A DNA stretch of 64,000 nt, taken from NCBI GenBank assembly GCA_023101725.1, contig JALJCO010000110.1, positions 186,001-250,000 of the forward strand, written 5' to 3'. Below are positions 1 to 13,300 of this stretch, in pieces (the stretch's first letter is position 1; the number at the start of each line of letters is the position of its first letter). The notes beneath the pieces were generated by a model. The model saw only the letters and a program-made list of their open reading frames with translations, made no database searches and was not told the origin of the DNA. This stretch comes from Atherinomorus stipes (lineage: Eukaryota; Chordata; Actinopteri; Atheriniformes; Atherinidae). Position numbers and translations under genes: made by a program.

Positions 1-627
1 CAGGAGATGTTTTTCCATTCACCCCACAGTTTACTGGTGCTTAACCAGTCGTAGACTAATTCACCCATTAATTTGCATTACTTGTACTGTAGATGGCTCA
101 GTATATCACACTGGTGTCTGGCTGTGGTTTTTAACTCTACAGGGTGAGTAAACTCGGAGAAATGCTTTGGCATTAATTCATATGATGTATGAGGTTGTTT
201 TACTAAACTTATATGTGAAAACATAAGCAGACAAGATGCATTTGAAATCAAGTTAACCTGTTTAATTCGAGCAAAACATGCAAACTCCCACAACCAAACA
301 GCTTAAAGTGTGGCCACTTGTTCCTTAGTGAACCTTAAACTTAGAGCTGCACATGTAGCGTACGACGGAGGCAGGAGCCACAACAGCAACTGATTCAAAC
401 TGCAATATTGAGTCACTCATGAAATTTTCATGCTTGAAACAAACAATGAAAATAGTATGAATTCCATTTTTTTTTTGGTTTTTTTACCATTTAAAACAAA
501 AACCGCTCAACGATATATTTTTTGTTTGTTTAAATCAAGATTTCTTGACATTTCGTGTGCACTTTGGGAACCTGAGCCCACTTAGTTTGCTTTTGTCTTG
601 TGCTGGCTCTGCTAGAAATCTCTGAGA
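1..627. other. Upstream non-coding sequence, nothing recognised
   Basis: AT-rich single-copy-looking sequence with short T runs. No coding exon, RNA gene or clear transposon end was recognised. Confidence 0.5.
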
Positions 628-1839
628 TATAGGGAGCCGAAGTCACGCCCCTCTACTTCCGCATCATGGGACCTAAAGCCCCGTTTCCACCCGCGGGTCT
701 GGGTCAGGTCGGGCCGGGCCAGGCCGGATCGGGTGGGTTTGGGTACGGATGTGTTGATTTCACGCTGTGTCCCCACAGCAACCTGTACCCTTATTCTGGA
801 GGCGGAGAATTAGCTGGACAGCGCTGCTACGTGATTGTGTGACATCATCGCCGTGTAACGCCGTTTAACCAAAACACCGGCGCCACACGTGACAGGAACA
901 GAAAGGAGTCACCCCGGCTTTGTTTTTACGCTTGGTCACACGGGAAGTGGCGGATTTTTCAATGAATCAGCTGATTGCTGTGTATTAGCTCCGCCTCTTT
1001 GGTCCGGATCGGTTAGATCAGTACCCCTACCGAAGGGTGCCAAAAAAGTAGTCCGGGTCGGGTCGGATATAAGGGTACCCGTCCCAGTTTTTATCTGTGG
1101 AGACGCAAAAAAACGTGGACCAATCCGGCCCGACCCGACCCAGACCCGCTGGTGGAAACGGGGCTTAAGAGACGAAAAAATATGAATGGAAGTCAATGGG
1201 GAGAAAATAATTATCTTCTGGTCCCAGTCGTTCTCTGTCCTGGATTCCAGATATGATGGTTATGGATTCAAATGAAAATTTTTCGTGCAAAGAAAAAATA
1301 AAATACTGCGAAGATTTTCGATAATATCAGGATTTACTTGAAGCATCTGTGTGGACTACAGCCCTCGCCGCAAGTGATGACGTCGCTCCCTGCGGCGGGC
1401 GTGAACCAGACTGGACATCGTTCCATCGGCGTGATAGAAAGACTCAACATTTCCTGACTTAAAACGGTTTTCACATCTGTTCATGCTCTTTTTCCTGTTC
1501 TTGAAAAAAATAAAGTAAAAAGCGCTGACGTGCCGGAGTAAAATCACAACGGTAGCGTAATCAGGCAGCTGGTGACGCAGGTCGGTTGCGACGAGGGCTG
1601 TAGTCCACACAGAGGCTTCAAATAAATCCTGAAATTATCTCAAATCTTCGCGGTATTTTATTTTTTCTTTGCACGAAAAATTTTCATTTAAATCCATAAC
1701 CAACATATCTGGAATCCAGGACAGAGAACGACTGGGACCAGAAGATAATTATTTTCTCCCCATTGACTTCCATTCATATTTTTTCGTCTCTTAGGTCCCA
1801 TGATGCGGAAGTAGAGGGGCGTGACTTCGGCTCCCTATA
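628..1839. mobile_element. Long foldback (inverted-repeat) element with a MITE inserted in its left arm
   Basis: Arms of roughly 240 bp (628-676 plus 1166-about 1370 on the left; about 1585-1839 on the right) are near-perfect reverse complements. For example, the 41 bp ending in GGGACCTAA (636-676) pair exactly with 1791-1831, and the segments around 1343-1365 and 1586-1610 also pair. The tips read TATAGGGAG and CTCCCTATA, suggesting a TA target. A spacer of about 200 bp separates the arms. No transposase is present, so it is non-autonomous. Confidence 0.75.
677..1165. mobile_element. PIF/Harbinger-type MITE, copy 1
   Basis: 489 bp element with terminal repeats AGCCCCGTTTCCACC / GGTGGAAACGGGGCT, extended by subterminal GGGTCTGGGTCAGGTC-type repeats. 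It is flanked by TAA on both sides (674-676 and 1166-1168), the 3-bp TWA duplication typical of PIF/Harbinger transposition. The open frames inside are only passenger sequence. It sits inside the left arm of the foldback element, whose right arm preserves the uninterrupted site. Confidence 0.8.
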
Positions 1840-3481
1840 CAGTCCTCAAAATTATTCATACCCTCCAGTTAAAGAAAAGGCTACATTGACTAGTCATTCA
1901 AATAACAAGAATCTAAAGAAACTAACAATAAATAAAATAAAATAATTTAGTGGAATAAATTGTTGCTTTTGAATTGTGGTTGAAAATAACTATTTTTAAA
2001 AAGCAAACAAACAAAACTGTCCCAGACACATTAGAGCACCTTTCCCATGAACAGTGGACCAACATACCTGTAAACAGGTGTAGAAGTCTGACTGAACATT
2101 ACAGAAAACACCTGATTGCTTAAAAGTGTTGCTCAACAATATTTTAGCTTCGGAGCCCCATCATGCTTTCGTCAATTTCGACTTGCACTATATGGCCAAA
2201 AGTATTCGCTCCCTGCCTCGACTCACATATGAGTTTCAGTAACATCCCATTCCTAATCCATAGGGTTCAGAATGACGTTGGTCCACCTTTGCAGCTAGAA
2301 CAGCTCCAACTCTTCTGGGAAGGCTGTCCACAATGTTTAGGAGTGTTTATGGGAATCTTTGACCATTCTTCCAGAAGCACATTTGTGAGGTCACACTGAT
2401 GTTGGACCAGAAGGTCTGGCTCTCAGTCTCCGCTCTGATTCATCCCAAAGGTGTTCTATGGGGTTGAGATCAGGACTCTGTGCAGGCCAGTCCAGTTCCT
2501 CCACACCAGACTCTGCATCCAGGTCTTTATGGACCTGCTTTGTGAATGGTGCACAGTCATGTTGGAAGAGGAAGGGGCCAGCTCCAAACTGGTCCCACGA
2601 AGTGGGAAACATGGAATTGTCCAGAATGTCTTGATATGATGAAGCATTAAGAGTTCCTTTCACTGTAACTAAGGAGCCAAGCCCAGCTCCTGAAAACAAC
2701 CCCACACCATAATCCCCCTCCACCAAACTTTACATTTGGCACAGATGTAGTCAGACAAGTACTGTTGTCCTGGAAACCACTAAACCCAGACTCCAACATC
2801 AGATTGCCAGATGGAGGAGTGCGATTCGTCACTCCAGAGAACGCCTCCACTGCTCTAGAGTCCAGTGGCGGCTGCTTTCCACCACTGCATCCACGCTTTG
2901 CATTGTACTTGGTGATGTATGGATGGATGCAGCTGATCGCCATGGAAACCCATTTCATGAAGCTCTCTGTCACTGTTCTTGAGCTGATCTGAAGGCCACA
3001 TGAAGTTTGGAGGTCTGTAGTGATTGACTCTGCAGAAAGTTGGTGACCTCTATGCGCTTCAGCATCCGCTGACCCGCTCCGTCAGTTTATGTGGTCGACC
3101 ACTTCATGGCTGAGTTGCTGTCGTTCCCAAACACTTCCATTTTCTTATAATACAGCTGACAGTAGTTGACTGTGGAATATTTAGGAGTGAGGAAATTTCA
3201 CCACTGGATTTGTTGCACAGGTGGCATCCTATCACAGTTCCACGCTGGAATTCACTGAACTCCTGAGGGCGACACATTCTTTCATAAATGTTTGTAGAAA
3301 CAGTCTGCATGTCTATCTGCTTCATTTATACACCTGAGGCCATGGAAGTGATTGGAACACCTGATTCCTTCATTCGGATGGCTGAGCAAATACTTTTGGC
3401 AATATGTATGTGTATATCACTGAGAGCTGATTTTTTTTTCCTTCTTTAATTGGAGGGTATGAATAATTTTGATGACGACTG
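1840..3481. mobile_element. Tc1-type non-autonomous element, interrupted by a Tc1 element
   Basis: Terminal repeats CAGTCCTCAAAATTATTCAT and its complement end in GACGACTG; both ends are flanked by TA (1838-1839, 3482-3483). Interior modules such as CCCAGACACATTAGAG (about 2021) and CCCCATCATGCTT (about 2156) recur in the other copies at 39809, 52410, 54738 and 63425. It is split at 2190 by the Tc1 copy 2191-3404. It abuts the foldback element with no spacing. Confidence 0.8.
2191..3404 (-). mobile_element. Tc1-like transposon with broken transposase, copy 1
   Basis: 1214 bp; ends TATGGCCAAAAGTATT / AATACTTTTGGCAATA, next to TA. The minus strand carries recognisable but frame-shifted transposase pieces: an N-terminal HTH (SEFQRGTVIG, about 3257-3228 onward) and, near 2470-2510, the DDE-end signature SPDLNPIEHLWDE. 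No continuous frame exists, so it is dead. It preserves the empty site for the Harbinger element found in the second copy (29633-31827). Confidence 0.82.
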
Positions 3482-3483
3482 TA

Positions 3484-5151
3484 TCTGGAAGTCACCAAAC
3501 AAACAAACAAACAATTTTTTCCAAGTCCTTAAGGTTCAAGAGCCAGAAAACAAGGAACACTGCTGGATGGATGCAGTTCTCGTTCTCCAACAATGCTCAG
3601 AAAACTTCTACTTTTTCTCTGTCTTGTTCCACCGGCAGAAGAGTTTCTTTTCTTGCTGTTGTGAAGTCACCATTTCCAATTTCTAATACATAAGCTTTGC
3701 AAACAATTGCAACATTTATATCAAGTTATTCTATGCGCACTTTACTGTATTTAATTGTGTATTTCAAATTGTAGTCAGTAAAAAATGGAATCAAACTGAG
3801 CACAATAATAAAAGAAAAAGTAAAATTACTTCCATGAATAAAGAAAACTACGACAGTCATTGAATCACAGATTATTTAGTTTAATCCTTTGAGCTTCGTG
3901 CCTTTTTTAGGCCTCTGATCAAAATTGCATACCCATAATAAAATGGCAACGCTGGTGAGGCTTCAAGATGTGTAAATGTCAGTGAATGCATTACAGGTGA
4001 TTAATATGAGAAGATAATTAAAGAAAAAACACATCTACTTCCAGGATGAATATGAATGTCTCTTTGGGATGATGCAGCTGCAGCTCTAAACTGGATCTAA
4101 TGTAAACATCTCTGATAAAATGAAGAAGAACAAAATTCGGAAGTTTTAGAGCAGACAGTTCAGGCAAGGTCTTCAAAATGATCATCATCTGCTCCCTAAC
4201 AGGAGAATGTCAGGTTGTAAAAGGTTAATCAGCAAAGTGAAAAGATGCTTTGTAGTTTCTTTATTCTTCCCCCCTCCTCCTCCTCCTCCTCCTCCTCCTC
4301 GGGTGATCTTTTTGTAGCTAAATGTCAAAGGTCAGGAGGAATTCCTGTAGAAACAGGAAGTTAGCTTGTAACTAATGAATATTTAACAGACACATTAGAA
4401 AAAGCTGTCTTGGTTGAGGAGTTTTCCATTTTCTAGTGTGTGTTTGTATGAATGAAAAGTTCACGCGTTAAAGAAATTGATCTATTATTGATATGATTAT
4501 TAGAGCTTGTAAAGCAGCTGGTTGCATTATTGATTAATCCAGATAATGAAGCTGCACAAGTTCCACAACACTATTATGAGATTATGTCTGGCACACACAC
4601 AAGCCTTACATCAACTTCCACATCCATCATTGTCTTAACTCCTCATCGGGCAGGGAACCATATCTGGTCACTTCAGTGGACAAAATACCTCCGCATGACA
4701 TCATAGAGCCACATGGAGTTCTCCCAACCAACCATCAAAGATCAGGCTTAGTGGCAGACGCTCCACTGAGATGGTTTTTCAACACAAAAATGAGAAGAAA
4801 GTACTTGTACTGACCACTGATCTCAGAAAAAGACAGCAACATCCTAAAGTCTCATAATAGTAAGTAAGTAAGTAAGTAAAATTTATTTATAAAGCGCTTT
4901 TCACAGATAAAAATCACAAAGTGCTGTACATAAAGAATAATTGGTACAATGAAATAACATAACATATTAAAAGAACATATAACAGGAATATAAAATAATA
5001 GAATAAAACCCAGTCAATCACCATCAAATCAACCAAAAGCCTTCCTAAATAAAAACGTCTTTTAGATATTAGAGGACATTGTAATATCCTCTAATATTAC
5101 AATAACAGTTTTTTCCTTTGGCTACATTGATAAATTTCCAAGTGTTTTAAT
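3484..5151. other. Non-coding stretch upstream of coro2a with microsatellites
   Basis: No coding exon recognised. Contains a CCT trinucleotide run at about 4271-4300 and a GTAA run at about 4860-4880. Beside the GTAA run is a fish interspersed-repeat tail with AAGCGCTTTTCACAGAT (about 4893-4909) and CACAAAGTGCTGTACAT (about 4914-4930). Confidence 0.5.
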
Positions 5152-5724
5152 TATGGCTGTCAAAAGATTAATCCTGATTAATCCCATTGTCAAACACAAG
5201 ATTTTTTTTATTCTTTAATACTGCTATATGCAGAAAATACACTGCCTGAACAAAAAAAAAAAAAAAGTCAAACACTCTAATATTTGGTTGGACCGCCTTT
5301 AGTTTTAAATACAGCAGCATTCGCTGTGGCATCGTTTCCAGAAGCTTCTGCAATGTCAGCAGATTTATTTCCATCCAGTGTTGCATTAATGTTTCACCAA
5401 GATCTTGATGATGCTGGTAGATTCTGACCGCTGCTGCATCACGTCATCTGCCTCTTTTCTTACCCTGATGCTCCATCAGGTCCAATCAGAGTCCAATCTT
5501 TTTGTTCCCTGGCACATTGAAGCCTTTTTTCCAGTTGTTCTCACTGATAAGTAGTTTTCTTAAGGCTACATAGCTGTTCAGTCCCAATCCCTCGAGTTCC
5601 CTTCACATTGTGTGTGTGGAAATGTTCTTACTTTCACTATTTAACATATGTTTAATAAACAAAATATGTTCTAGAAGTGATAAAAGTAATGTTATTAATC
5701 AGGATTAATCTTTTGACGGCTCGA
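5152..5724. mobile_element. Degraded hAT-like MITE
   Basis: Imperfect terminal repeats: GGCTGTCAAAAGATTAATCC near the left end and GGATTAATCTTTTGACGGCT at the right. Flanks GTTTTAAT and ATTTTAAA match at 6 of 8 positions, consistent with an old 8-bp duplication. An internal AT-rich tract with CTGCCTGAAC and TATTTGGTTGGACCGCC looks like a second, fossil insertion. No open transposase. Confidence 0.5.
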
Positions 5725-7332
5725 ATTTTAAAGGGAGAGTCCGACGTTTCCCCCCTGAAAATAAACTCAGTGAAATCCCTCTCAAACCGCTCCTTTGGGT
5801 CTCTATTCGCGTGCCTTGGTGCGTTTAAATGCAACTCCCTCTCCCCGTGTCTGTAATTCGCTCTTTCGCTGTGTTATGGTCTGGTCGGGACGTTTCTGGG
5901 TGGAGATTTCTGTTTATATCACCAGCCAATGACAGAGCTAAGGACATGACGCTGTGTGGAAACAAGCTCATGATTGGAGCAGATGGCAACATCCATACTG
6001 CATCCTGTCTCTTCTCTGAGCTCTCTCCAGACAGTAAAAGTCTCGTTTTAACTCTTATGTCTTGTTCTGTCTCTTTCTTTTCTTCTTTTCATGTCCTCTT
6101 GGGCTACTTTGCTAAATCATCGATGATGTGCTCAAATTAGCCAAATGTGCTGATATTAAGTTGCTGACGCCATAACGCAAAACCCAGCTGTCATGTGATG
6201 CTCCGGGCTGGAATAAAACGTTATGAAGTGTGGTCTCTCAGCTTTAGGATGCTGCAGGGAGGCGACAACCTCAGAAACATACATCATGAATATGGATCGA
6301 CCGATACAGGTATTTCAGTGCCGATACCGATATTTTCTCAAATCAAATTAAATAAAAGTTTATTCATAAAGCCCAATTAACAATAACCTTCGTTGACCAA
6401 AGTGCAGAACAAGGAATGCATAAAAACAAAAAAAGATTTTTTAAAATTCCAAAATCTTAAAAATTTGAAATAAAATACACCAAAAGACTACATTGAGTTA
6501 AAAGCCAAAGCAAATAAGAAACTTGCACACACAGATATCCTCCTAAAATAGCCCAAACTAAAAAGCCCCACTCCAACTTCCAAAAATATTCAGTTTCGAT
6601 ATTAATGAGTCTTTTGGGTTCATTAAGAACATGGTTGTTGTTCAATAATAAAATTAATCCTCAAAAATACAACTTGCCTAATAATTCTGGACTCCCTGTA
6701 CATATATGAAAGTCTGTAAATTATGCCTGGGGGTATCGGCTAACACACCCAACATACCGGCCAATGCCGATACGAGCAAAAAACGCAAATAAGGGCCAAA
6801 AATATCGGCCTAAAATATTGTCTGGCCAATGTATTGGTTTACTCTTAATAGTGAATGTCAGCGTGTCAACAAAATGAGTCAGAAACTCAGAGTTTTAAGA
6901 TCAGAAAACTATGTAGTGTTGCTTTAAAGATCGCTAAGAATAGAAAGGTATTGCTGTTCTTATATATTAATTCATTAAGGAAAATTTTAAATTAAGTTTA
7001 CAATTTAAAATACATTTTAAATAAAGTTAGAAAATAAAACGTTAGATGGGTACGTTTGTATTCTTGATGATGACATTGTAAATCTGAACATCAGCATCTA
7101 GTTTACTTCAACTAAAGTCATGTTTAAATTAGAATAATGTCAGGAGCTCATGGAGCAGGAACGCCGTGATAGCAGTGAGGGGAAGCGTAGAAGCCCTTTA
7201 CGCCTCCTCACACATCACAAGTAGTTGTAATCTCGACATTTTCTTTCTTTTCCTTGAATCTGGGGACAATTTCTCGACCAACTTCTAAAGTAAAACTCAC
7301 AGTTTGGTCCTCTGGTCTTTTCAGCCCCCCAG
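5725..7332. other. Non-coding sequence just upstream of the coro2a start exon, with repeat fossils
   Basis: Contains CCGATACC/CGATATTTTC-type sequence (about 6292-6845) shared with the hAT-like MITEs elsewhere in the window, and a module near 6850-6925 (GTCAGAAACTCAGAGTTTTA) related to the inverted repeat at 41.6-42.3 kb. No promoter or 5' exon of coro2a could be assigned with confidence. Confidence 0.4.
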
Positions 7333-10300
7333 ATGTCGTGGCACTCATCTTACCGCTGCTCCAAGTTTCGTCACGTCTTCGGGAAGCCAGCTACTAAGGA
7401 GCACAGTTACGATGGGGTGCCAATCACACGCAGTGTCCACGACAACCACTACTGCTCAGCCAATCCCCGCTTCATCGCCATAGTGACGGAGTGTGCTGGA
7501 GGCGGGGCGTTTCTAGTCCTGCCAATCCATCATGTATGTACGTTTTATTCTGATTAGCTTAAAACTGAATTACGCATCCTGTGGATGTTAGATATTGATT
7601 TTGTCACCATCAAAGAAGCAAATATGCAACTTTGCCAAAATGTTTCATTTGACTTTTGTCAGTAATCTATACTTACTAAAAAAATATTTTTCAAATCACC
7701 TGACCATAATCATATATATTTCAAATTTCTTTTTTTAAAATAATTGATGATAATGTGACCTCTTCCAGATGGGCAGGGTGGACCCTCAGCACCCCCGGGT
7801 TTGCGGCCACAGTGGCAGAGTCTTGGACATCAAGTGGAACCCGTTTGATGATTACTGCATCGCATCGTGCTCAGAGGATCACACCGTACGCCATTTAAGT
7901 TTTCCTGTGTGCACCATTAGATTTCACTTCTCTAAAGGGTTTCAGACTTGTGACTTTTATACACCAACCCAACAAATATTTGCCATAATCATCGAGAACT
8001 TTGAATTCTCTTGTATTTTTGATGTTCTATGGCCATTTCCAGGCTCCATCATTGTCTGTCTTTGGTCAATCCCATTTGTAGAGTCACAGTTGGGATTCTT
8101 GGCCAGAAAACTCACTGTGATTGGATTTTTAGTGCAGTGGATGAGATGACATCTTCAGCATGGTAACCGCTAGCTTAACATGTCATGCTCAGTCCCTTCA
8201 AAGCAAGCAATACTTGTCATTGTAAGTGAAGAAAGTGAAGAGCAAATAAACATAAACATAAACAGTGAGATAAACATAGCTCACCGTCTGAAATGCCCAT
8301 GATGCTAACAGATAGCCTTTAGCAAACTCCGACCAGCTGCTACCGGCAGGTTGACCTAGTCTCTCTAAATAAGGTTATAGCCAAATAAGGTTGTAGCCAA
8401 TCAAAATAAAGTCAACTTGGTCTCCGGGTAGAACTGCATAACTTTACTGTAGCAAACCCTTTTACTGAGGAGGGAAATCCAGGGTGCCAAAACAATCCCA
8501 ACAGGCGCCGGGAGGCGGATCTCGGGAGAAGAGTTATTAAAGGAAAAAAATAATTAAGAGGAAAGGGAGGGGGAGGAAAAAAAAGGGGGGAGAGAGAGAG
8601 AAAAAAACCCGGGAAGGAAAAAAAAAAAAAAAAGGGAAGGAACAAGCATAACAGCTGGAAGAGGCAATTTATATATTAAGATGTTGGCCACAGACTCTGC
8701 ATGGAGCCTTTTGTCTGACCGGTCTTTCATGTTGGTTTGGTGTATAATGCTGCCTTCATGTGGTATGGGAAAGATGATCCTTTCTACTTGTTAAATGGAA
8801 ATGAGCGTTGTGTTCAAGTGATTTTTTGTCGTAATGAAGTTTAACAATGGAGGCTATCTTTGACTGACTAGCTAGCTAGCTGCTAGCTAGAATCTCCTCT
8901 GAGGAAATAAACCAAATAATAACCATATTTTTACAAACAAAACTAAGTTTAAATGGTGATGTTATTAAAGTTCTGTACGTCACAGAATTGTTCCAACTAC
9001 AAACTAACCACGTAACAGCAGAAGAAAAATTTAAACAGAATGTATTGCTTCCCATTCAGGGTATTTTCATTGCTCTCCACCATGTTGAAAGGTCAGAGTT
9101 TACTTCATCTCGGCAACTCGGGCGTCATAAAATTTTTCCAGTTTCCCAGTGGAAATTACGACATGAGTGGGTGTTCAAGTGCAGTTTTGATGTCGGACTT
9201 TGGTATTTACCATAAATATGATACCACATGAAGGCAGCATAAGAACACTTAAAGTTCCTACAAAAATTCTGGCTCTTCACAAGTGCTGTCAGCCTATTTG
9301 CATGTACGCAGGTGAAGATCTGGGATATTCCAGCCTGTGGTGTCAAACAGGACATTACCAAGGCCAGGAAGACTCTGATTGGTCACTCGAGGAGGGTGGC
9401 GATTATCGAGTGGCATCCAACAGCTGAGAATCTGCTGCTTAGCTCCGCCTATGACTACAAGGTCAGACGCCGCATTGGTCAGTACCTCTGTCAGTCAAAT
9501 ACATTGAACTGCGTTAGCATCACCTTTGTATGGATACAAACCTGAACCTTTTCGTCATATTAGACATATTTAAAGGGGCAGAGTGAAAGCAGTTTGATAT
9601 TAAGAATGATTGTTCCAAAAAATTACACTGATGAGCCACAATATTAAAACTACTGACAGGGAAATTTAATCTGTTTGCGCTGAGTGATACTGGTTGGGTT
9701 GGTACAGTTAGTAATAGTCTGGCCTGGTTAGGAGAGTTTTTCTATTGCAAATCTCATCTTTACTATTGTATCTAGGCAGGGTTTAAACCCTAATGCCACT
9801 AATGACACTTTTGTCCATTTTGGTCATTTAAAAAAAAAAAAAACTTGATCATTTCAGCAGTTTTGCGGCAATCGCTCTTCTTTTTAGCCAATTTTTTAAA
9901 ATCTAGTCTTTTTCTCTCACGTCTTTTATACTCCGTAGAAGAATTTTGCACCCTCAGGCCATCCTCGTGGACAAAAGTGTCCACACACAAAAACTGTTAT
10001 ACAAACATCATATATTAATATTTTTCAGCATTTTTTCTCATAAATGATCTAAAAAACTACTGTTCTACTCAAAACTACCAAACATTCTATTGTTTTTAGG
10101 ATTTTAACAAAGGATGTTCGATATTGACTTTTTTTTTTTTTTTTTTTACCGATGTCCGATATCGTCCAACTCATTTCAGATATCCGATATCAACCAATAC
10201 CAATACAGACAACTATAAAGTTGTATCTCTCATATTCTGAAAGATACAACTATATTCTGCTCCGAAAACAAAGATCCCAAAATATCCTTAACTCAGCCAG

Positions 10301-13300
10301 AGGAGTTCATTTTGGACGTCTGGCTGCCAGATATCAGATGCTAGCAGGTATTAGCCAACATGTGGCTAATTATAATGTTTCTGACAACTTGGTAACTTAA
10401 CCAACAACTTAAAACCAGACACATTATAAGCAGCTTCAAAGCAAGTCAGTCTGTAGCAGCAGCAGCTGCACCGTAGTCACATGACTGAAAGGAATGCTGG
10501 GAAATTAAGTTCTTCCAGGATAACAGGGACTTATAGGCCGTTTCTCAATATGCGTACTTTTGCGGACTTGCATTCTTGTGTACTTTTGAAACGTCATCAG
10601 TAGAGGTCCAAGTACTGTTCCAATTCAAAGAACGCATCAAGACAAGTACGCTCCATATTCCCGGATGTGTACTTGCTCCGCCCACTTTTCCGAGTCTGCA
10701 TTGGAGATGACTTTTGTGGACTTCAGACACCTTTCTATCCCATAAGGCATTGCGGCATAACAATGGTGGAGGAGAAAAGTAATTGCTATAAGTGCTGAAA
10801 ATACTCATTATTTTACGTAATGTTGGTTTTATATAACTTTTCTACAACAGAGTTGTTTTACTTCAACTTCTTGGTGGTTTGATAAATTTTAAACCGTTAT
10901 TAAAAGTGACTAGCGGTTTCATAAATGGGCTGAACAGCTAACGGTAGCTAACAGTAAGTAAGACGGTAGCGCAGATTAGCTGTCTTTAACTGCCACATTC
11001 AAGCAGAGTTATTGCTACTTATCATTTTAGTATTAGATATTTGTTATGACACAACTTCAGCAACGTCTTTGACGTATTCAAGTATGCTTCTGTTCCAAAT
11101 GTGCAACGAGTGTGCTTGCGTCCTTCCGTCCTCAGAAGTCTGTACTTCCAACAAGTCCATACTAGCAAGTACACAAGTTTGTTCTTAGCGAACTTGGTAT
11201 TGAGAAACGGCCATACATGTGGGAGAGCAACAAAATCTCACGAGATCTTAGTAAAATTATCGGTCCGAAAAAACGATACTGATATTTTCCGATATCACAT
11301 TTTTAATGCCAATAGTGGCCAATAATGTCGGTAGGCCGATAATATCGGACAACCCTTATTTTAACCATTTAATTGCCAGTTTGAATGTTTGAATTGCTGA
11401 CTCATTCACTCCAAAAAAACACAAAAACTGTATTATTTTCCATATAATAAATATTACAGGGATGGTCATAGCAGTGTTATAATGTATCTAAGTAATCACC
11501 TTCTACAGGTCTGACGCTACTTTATTTCTCATCCTGATCCAGGTCCTGCTCTGGGATGTGTCCCATTCCGGTGCAGTCATCAGGCATCCGGTCCGGGTGC
11601 TCCTGATGCCCGTTCACCACCGCTACCCATCCGAGGCGCTGCTGCTGTCTGTCAGCTTCAACAGCGATGGCAGCCGGCTGGCGGTCACATCCAAAGACAG
11701 GCGGGTTCGGGTCCTGGACCCACGGGCAGGAAAGATTTTACAGGTGTCTGTTTGAAGTCATCGTGTGGTCTGATTGTGTCCTCAGGTTGGATTTGGAGTC
11801 ACAGAGCTGATGTTTCTGCAGGTTTCCAGCAATAAGTCCCACAAGGCCAACAAGGTTTTATACATCGGAGGGTTGAAGATGCTCCTTTCCACGGGCAGCT
11901 CACGCTGGAACCAAAGACAGATCATCCTCTGGGATCCTGTAAGACACATTAACCATGTCCATCTTCATGAAACTCCTGCAGGATGAGGAACAGAGACAGA
12001 ATTATTCATTTATAGAAAAGCATTGGCCACATGCTTTATTACAATGGGGAGGATTTCCAAACGTTACTGGAACAATGAGCCATTGTCCAGTTGTTTTTTA
12101 ATCAGTTTACAGCCAAATAGGCAGCAGAGCCTCGAGAACCTTCATCATATCTATTAATCAAGTTAATAAGGTCATAATGCAAATGAAATAATAAAAATGA
12201 TGCTCAGAGAGTTGGGCCTCAGCAACAGAAGCAGAGAACAGCCCTGCTTAAAATCTCCTCATGCCTTATCTGGAGATCAACTAGCTCATTATCTTCACGC
12301 TACAAAGTTCATTTTATTGTAATAAGTTAAATGTGGTAGGTCATTTTGTTGCTGATGAATTTCCTGCATCTTGTACCAGCATGTTTTTAACTGAAGCAGC
12401 TGATTACTGCTGAAAATGTCAGATTAAAAACAAGAAAACAGAAAGGACATCTTTGGTACTCAGACCTGGTTAAATGATAATGGATTAGATTTATATCACG
12501 CTTTTCTAGGCGTTCAAAGTCCTCACAGTAGTTTGATTATTCACTCACTCCTCAGTCATGCTTGGTGATGGTAAGCTACGTATGTAGCCACAGCTGCCCT
12601 GGGGCAGACTGACGGAAGTGTGGCAGCCATTTTGCGCCTACGACTCCTCCAACCACCACCAGAACATTCACACACATTTAAGCCCCGTTTCCACCCGCGG
12701 GTCTGGGTCAGGTCGGGCCGGGCCAGGCCGGATCGGGTGGGTTTGGGTACGGATGTGTTGATTTCACGCTGTGTCCCCACAGCGACCTGTACCCTTATTC
12801 TGGAGGCGGAGAATTAGCTGGACAGCGCTGCTACGTGATTGTGTGACATCGTCGCCGTGTAACGCCGTTTAACCAAAACACCAAACACACGTGACAGAAA
12901 CAGAAAGGAGTCACCCCGGCTTTGTTTTACGCTGGGTCACGCGGGAAGTGGCGGATTTTTCAATGAATCAGCTGATTGCTGTGTGTTAGCTCCACCTCTT
13001 TGGTCCGGATCGGTTAGATCAGTACCCCTACCGAAGGGTGCAAAAAGTAGTCCGGGTGGGTCGGATATAAGGGTACCCGTCCCAGTTTTATCTGTGGAGA
13101 CGCAAAAAACGTGGACCGATCCGGCCCGACCCGACCCAGACCCGCTGGTGGAAACGGGGCTTTATACACCAGTGGTGCCCCCACTGGAGGAAAGGAGGGT
13201 TAAGTGCCTTGCCCAAGGACACAATGACATACGGCGGGGGGGGGGTCGGGATTGGAACACATGATCAATTCCTTCGATCATTGGCCGACCTGCTCTACCA

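Noticed and set aside
889..1185. Open frame of 98 codons with a second one on the opposite strand
   Set aside because: Lies almost entirely within a GC-rich MITE, is repeated in the second copy of the MITE, and has no coding signature.
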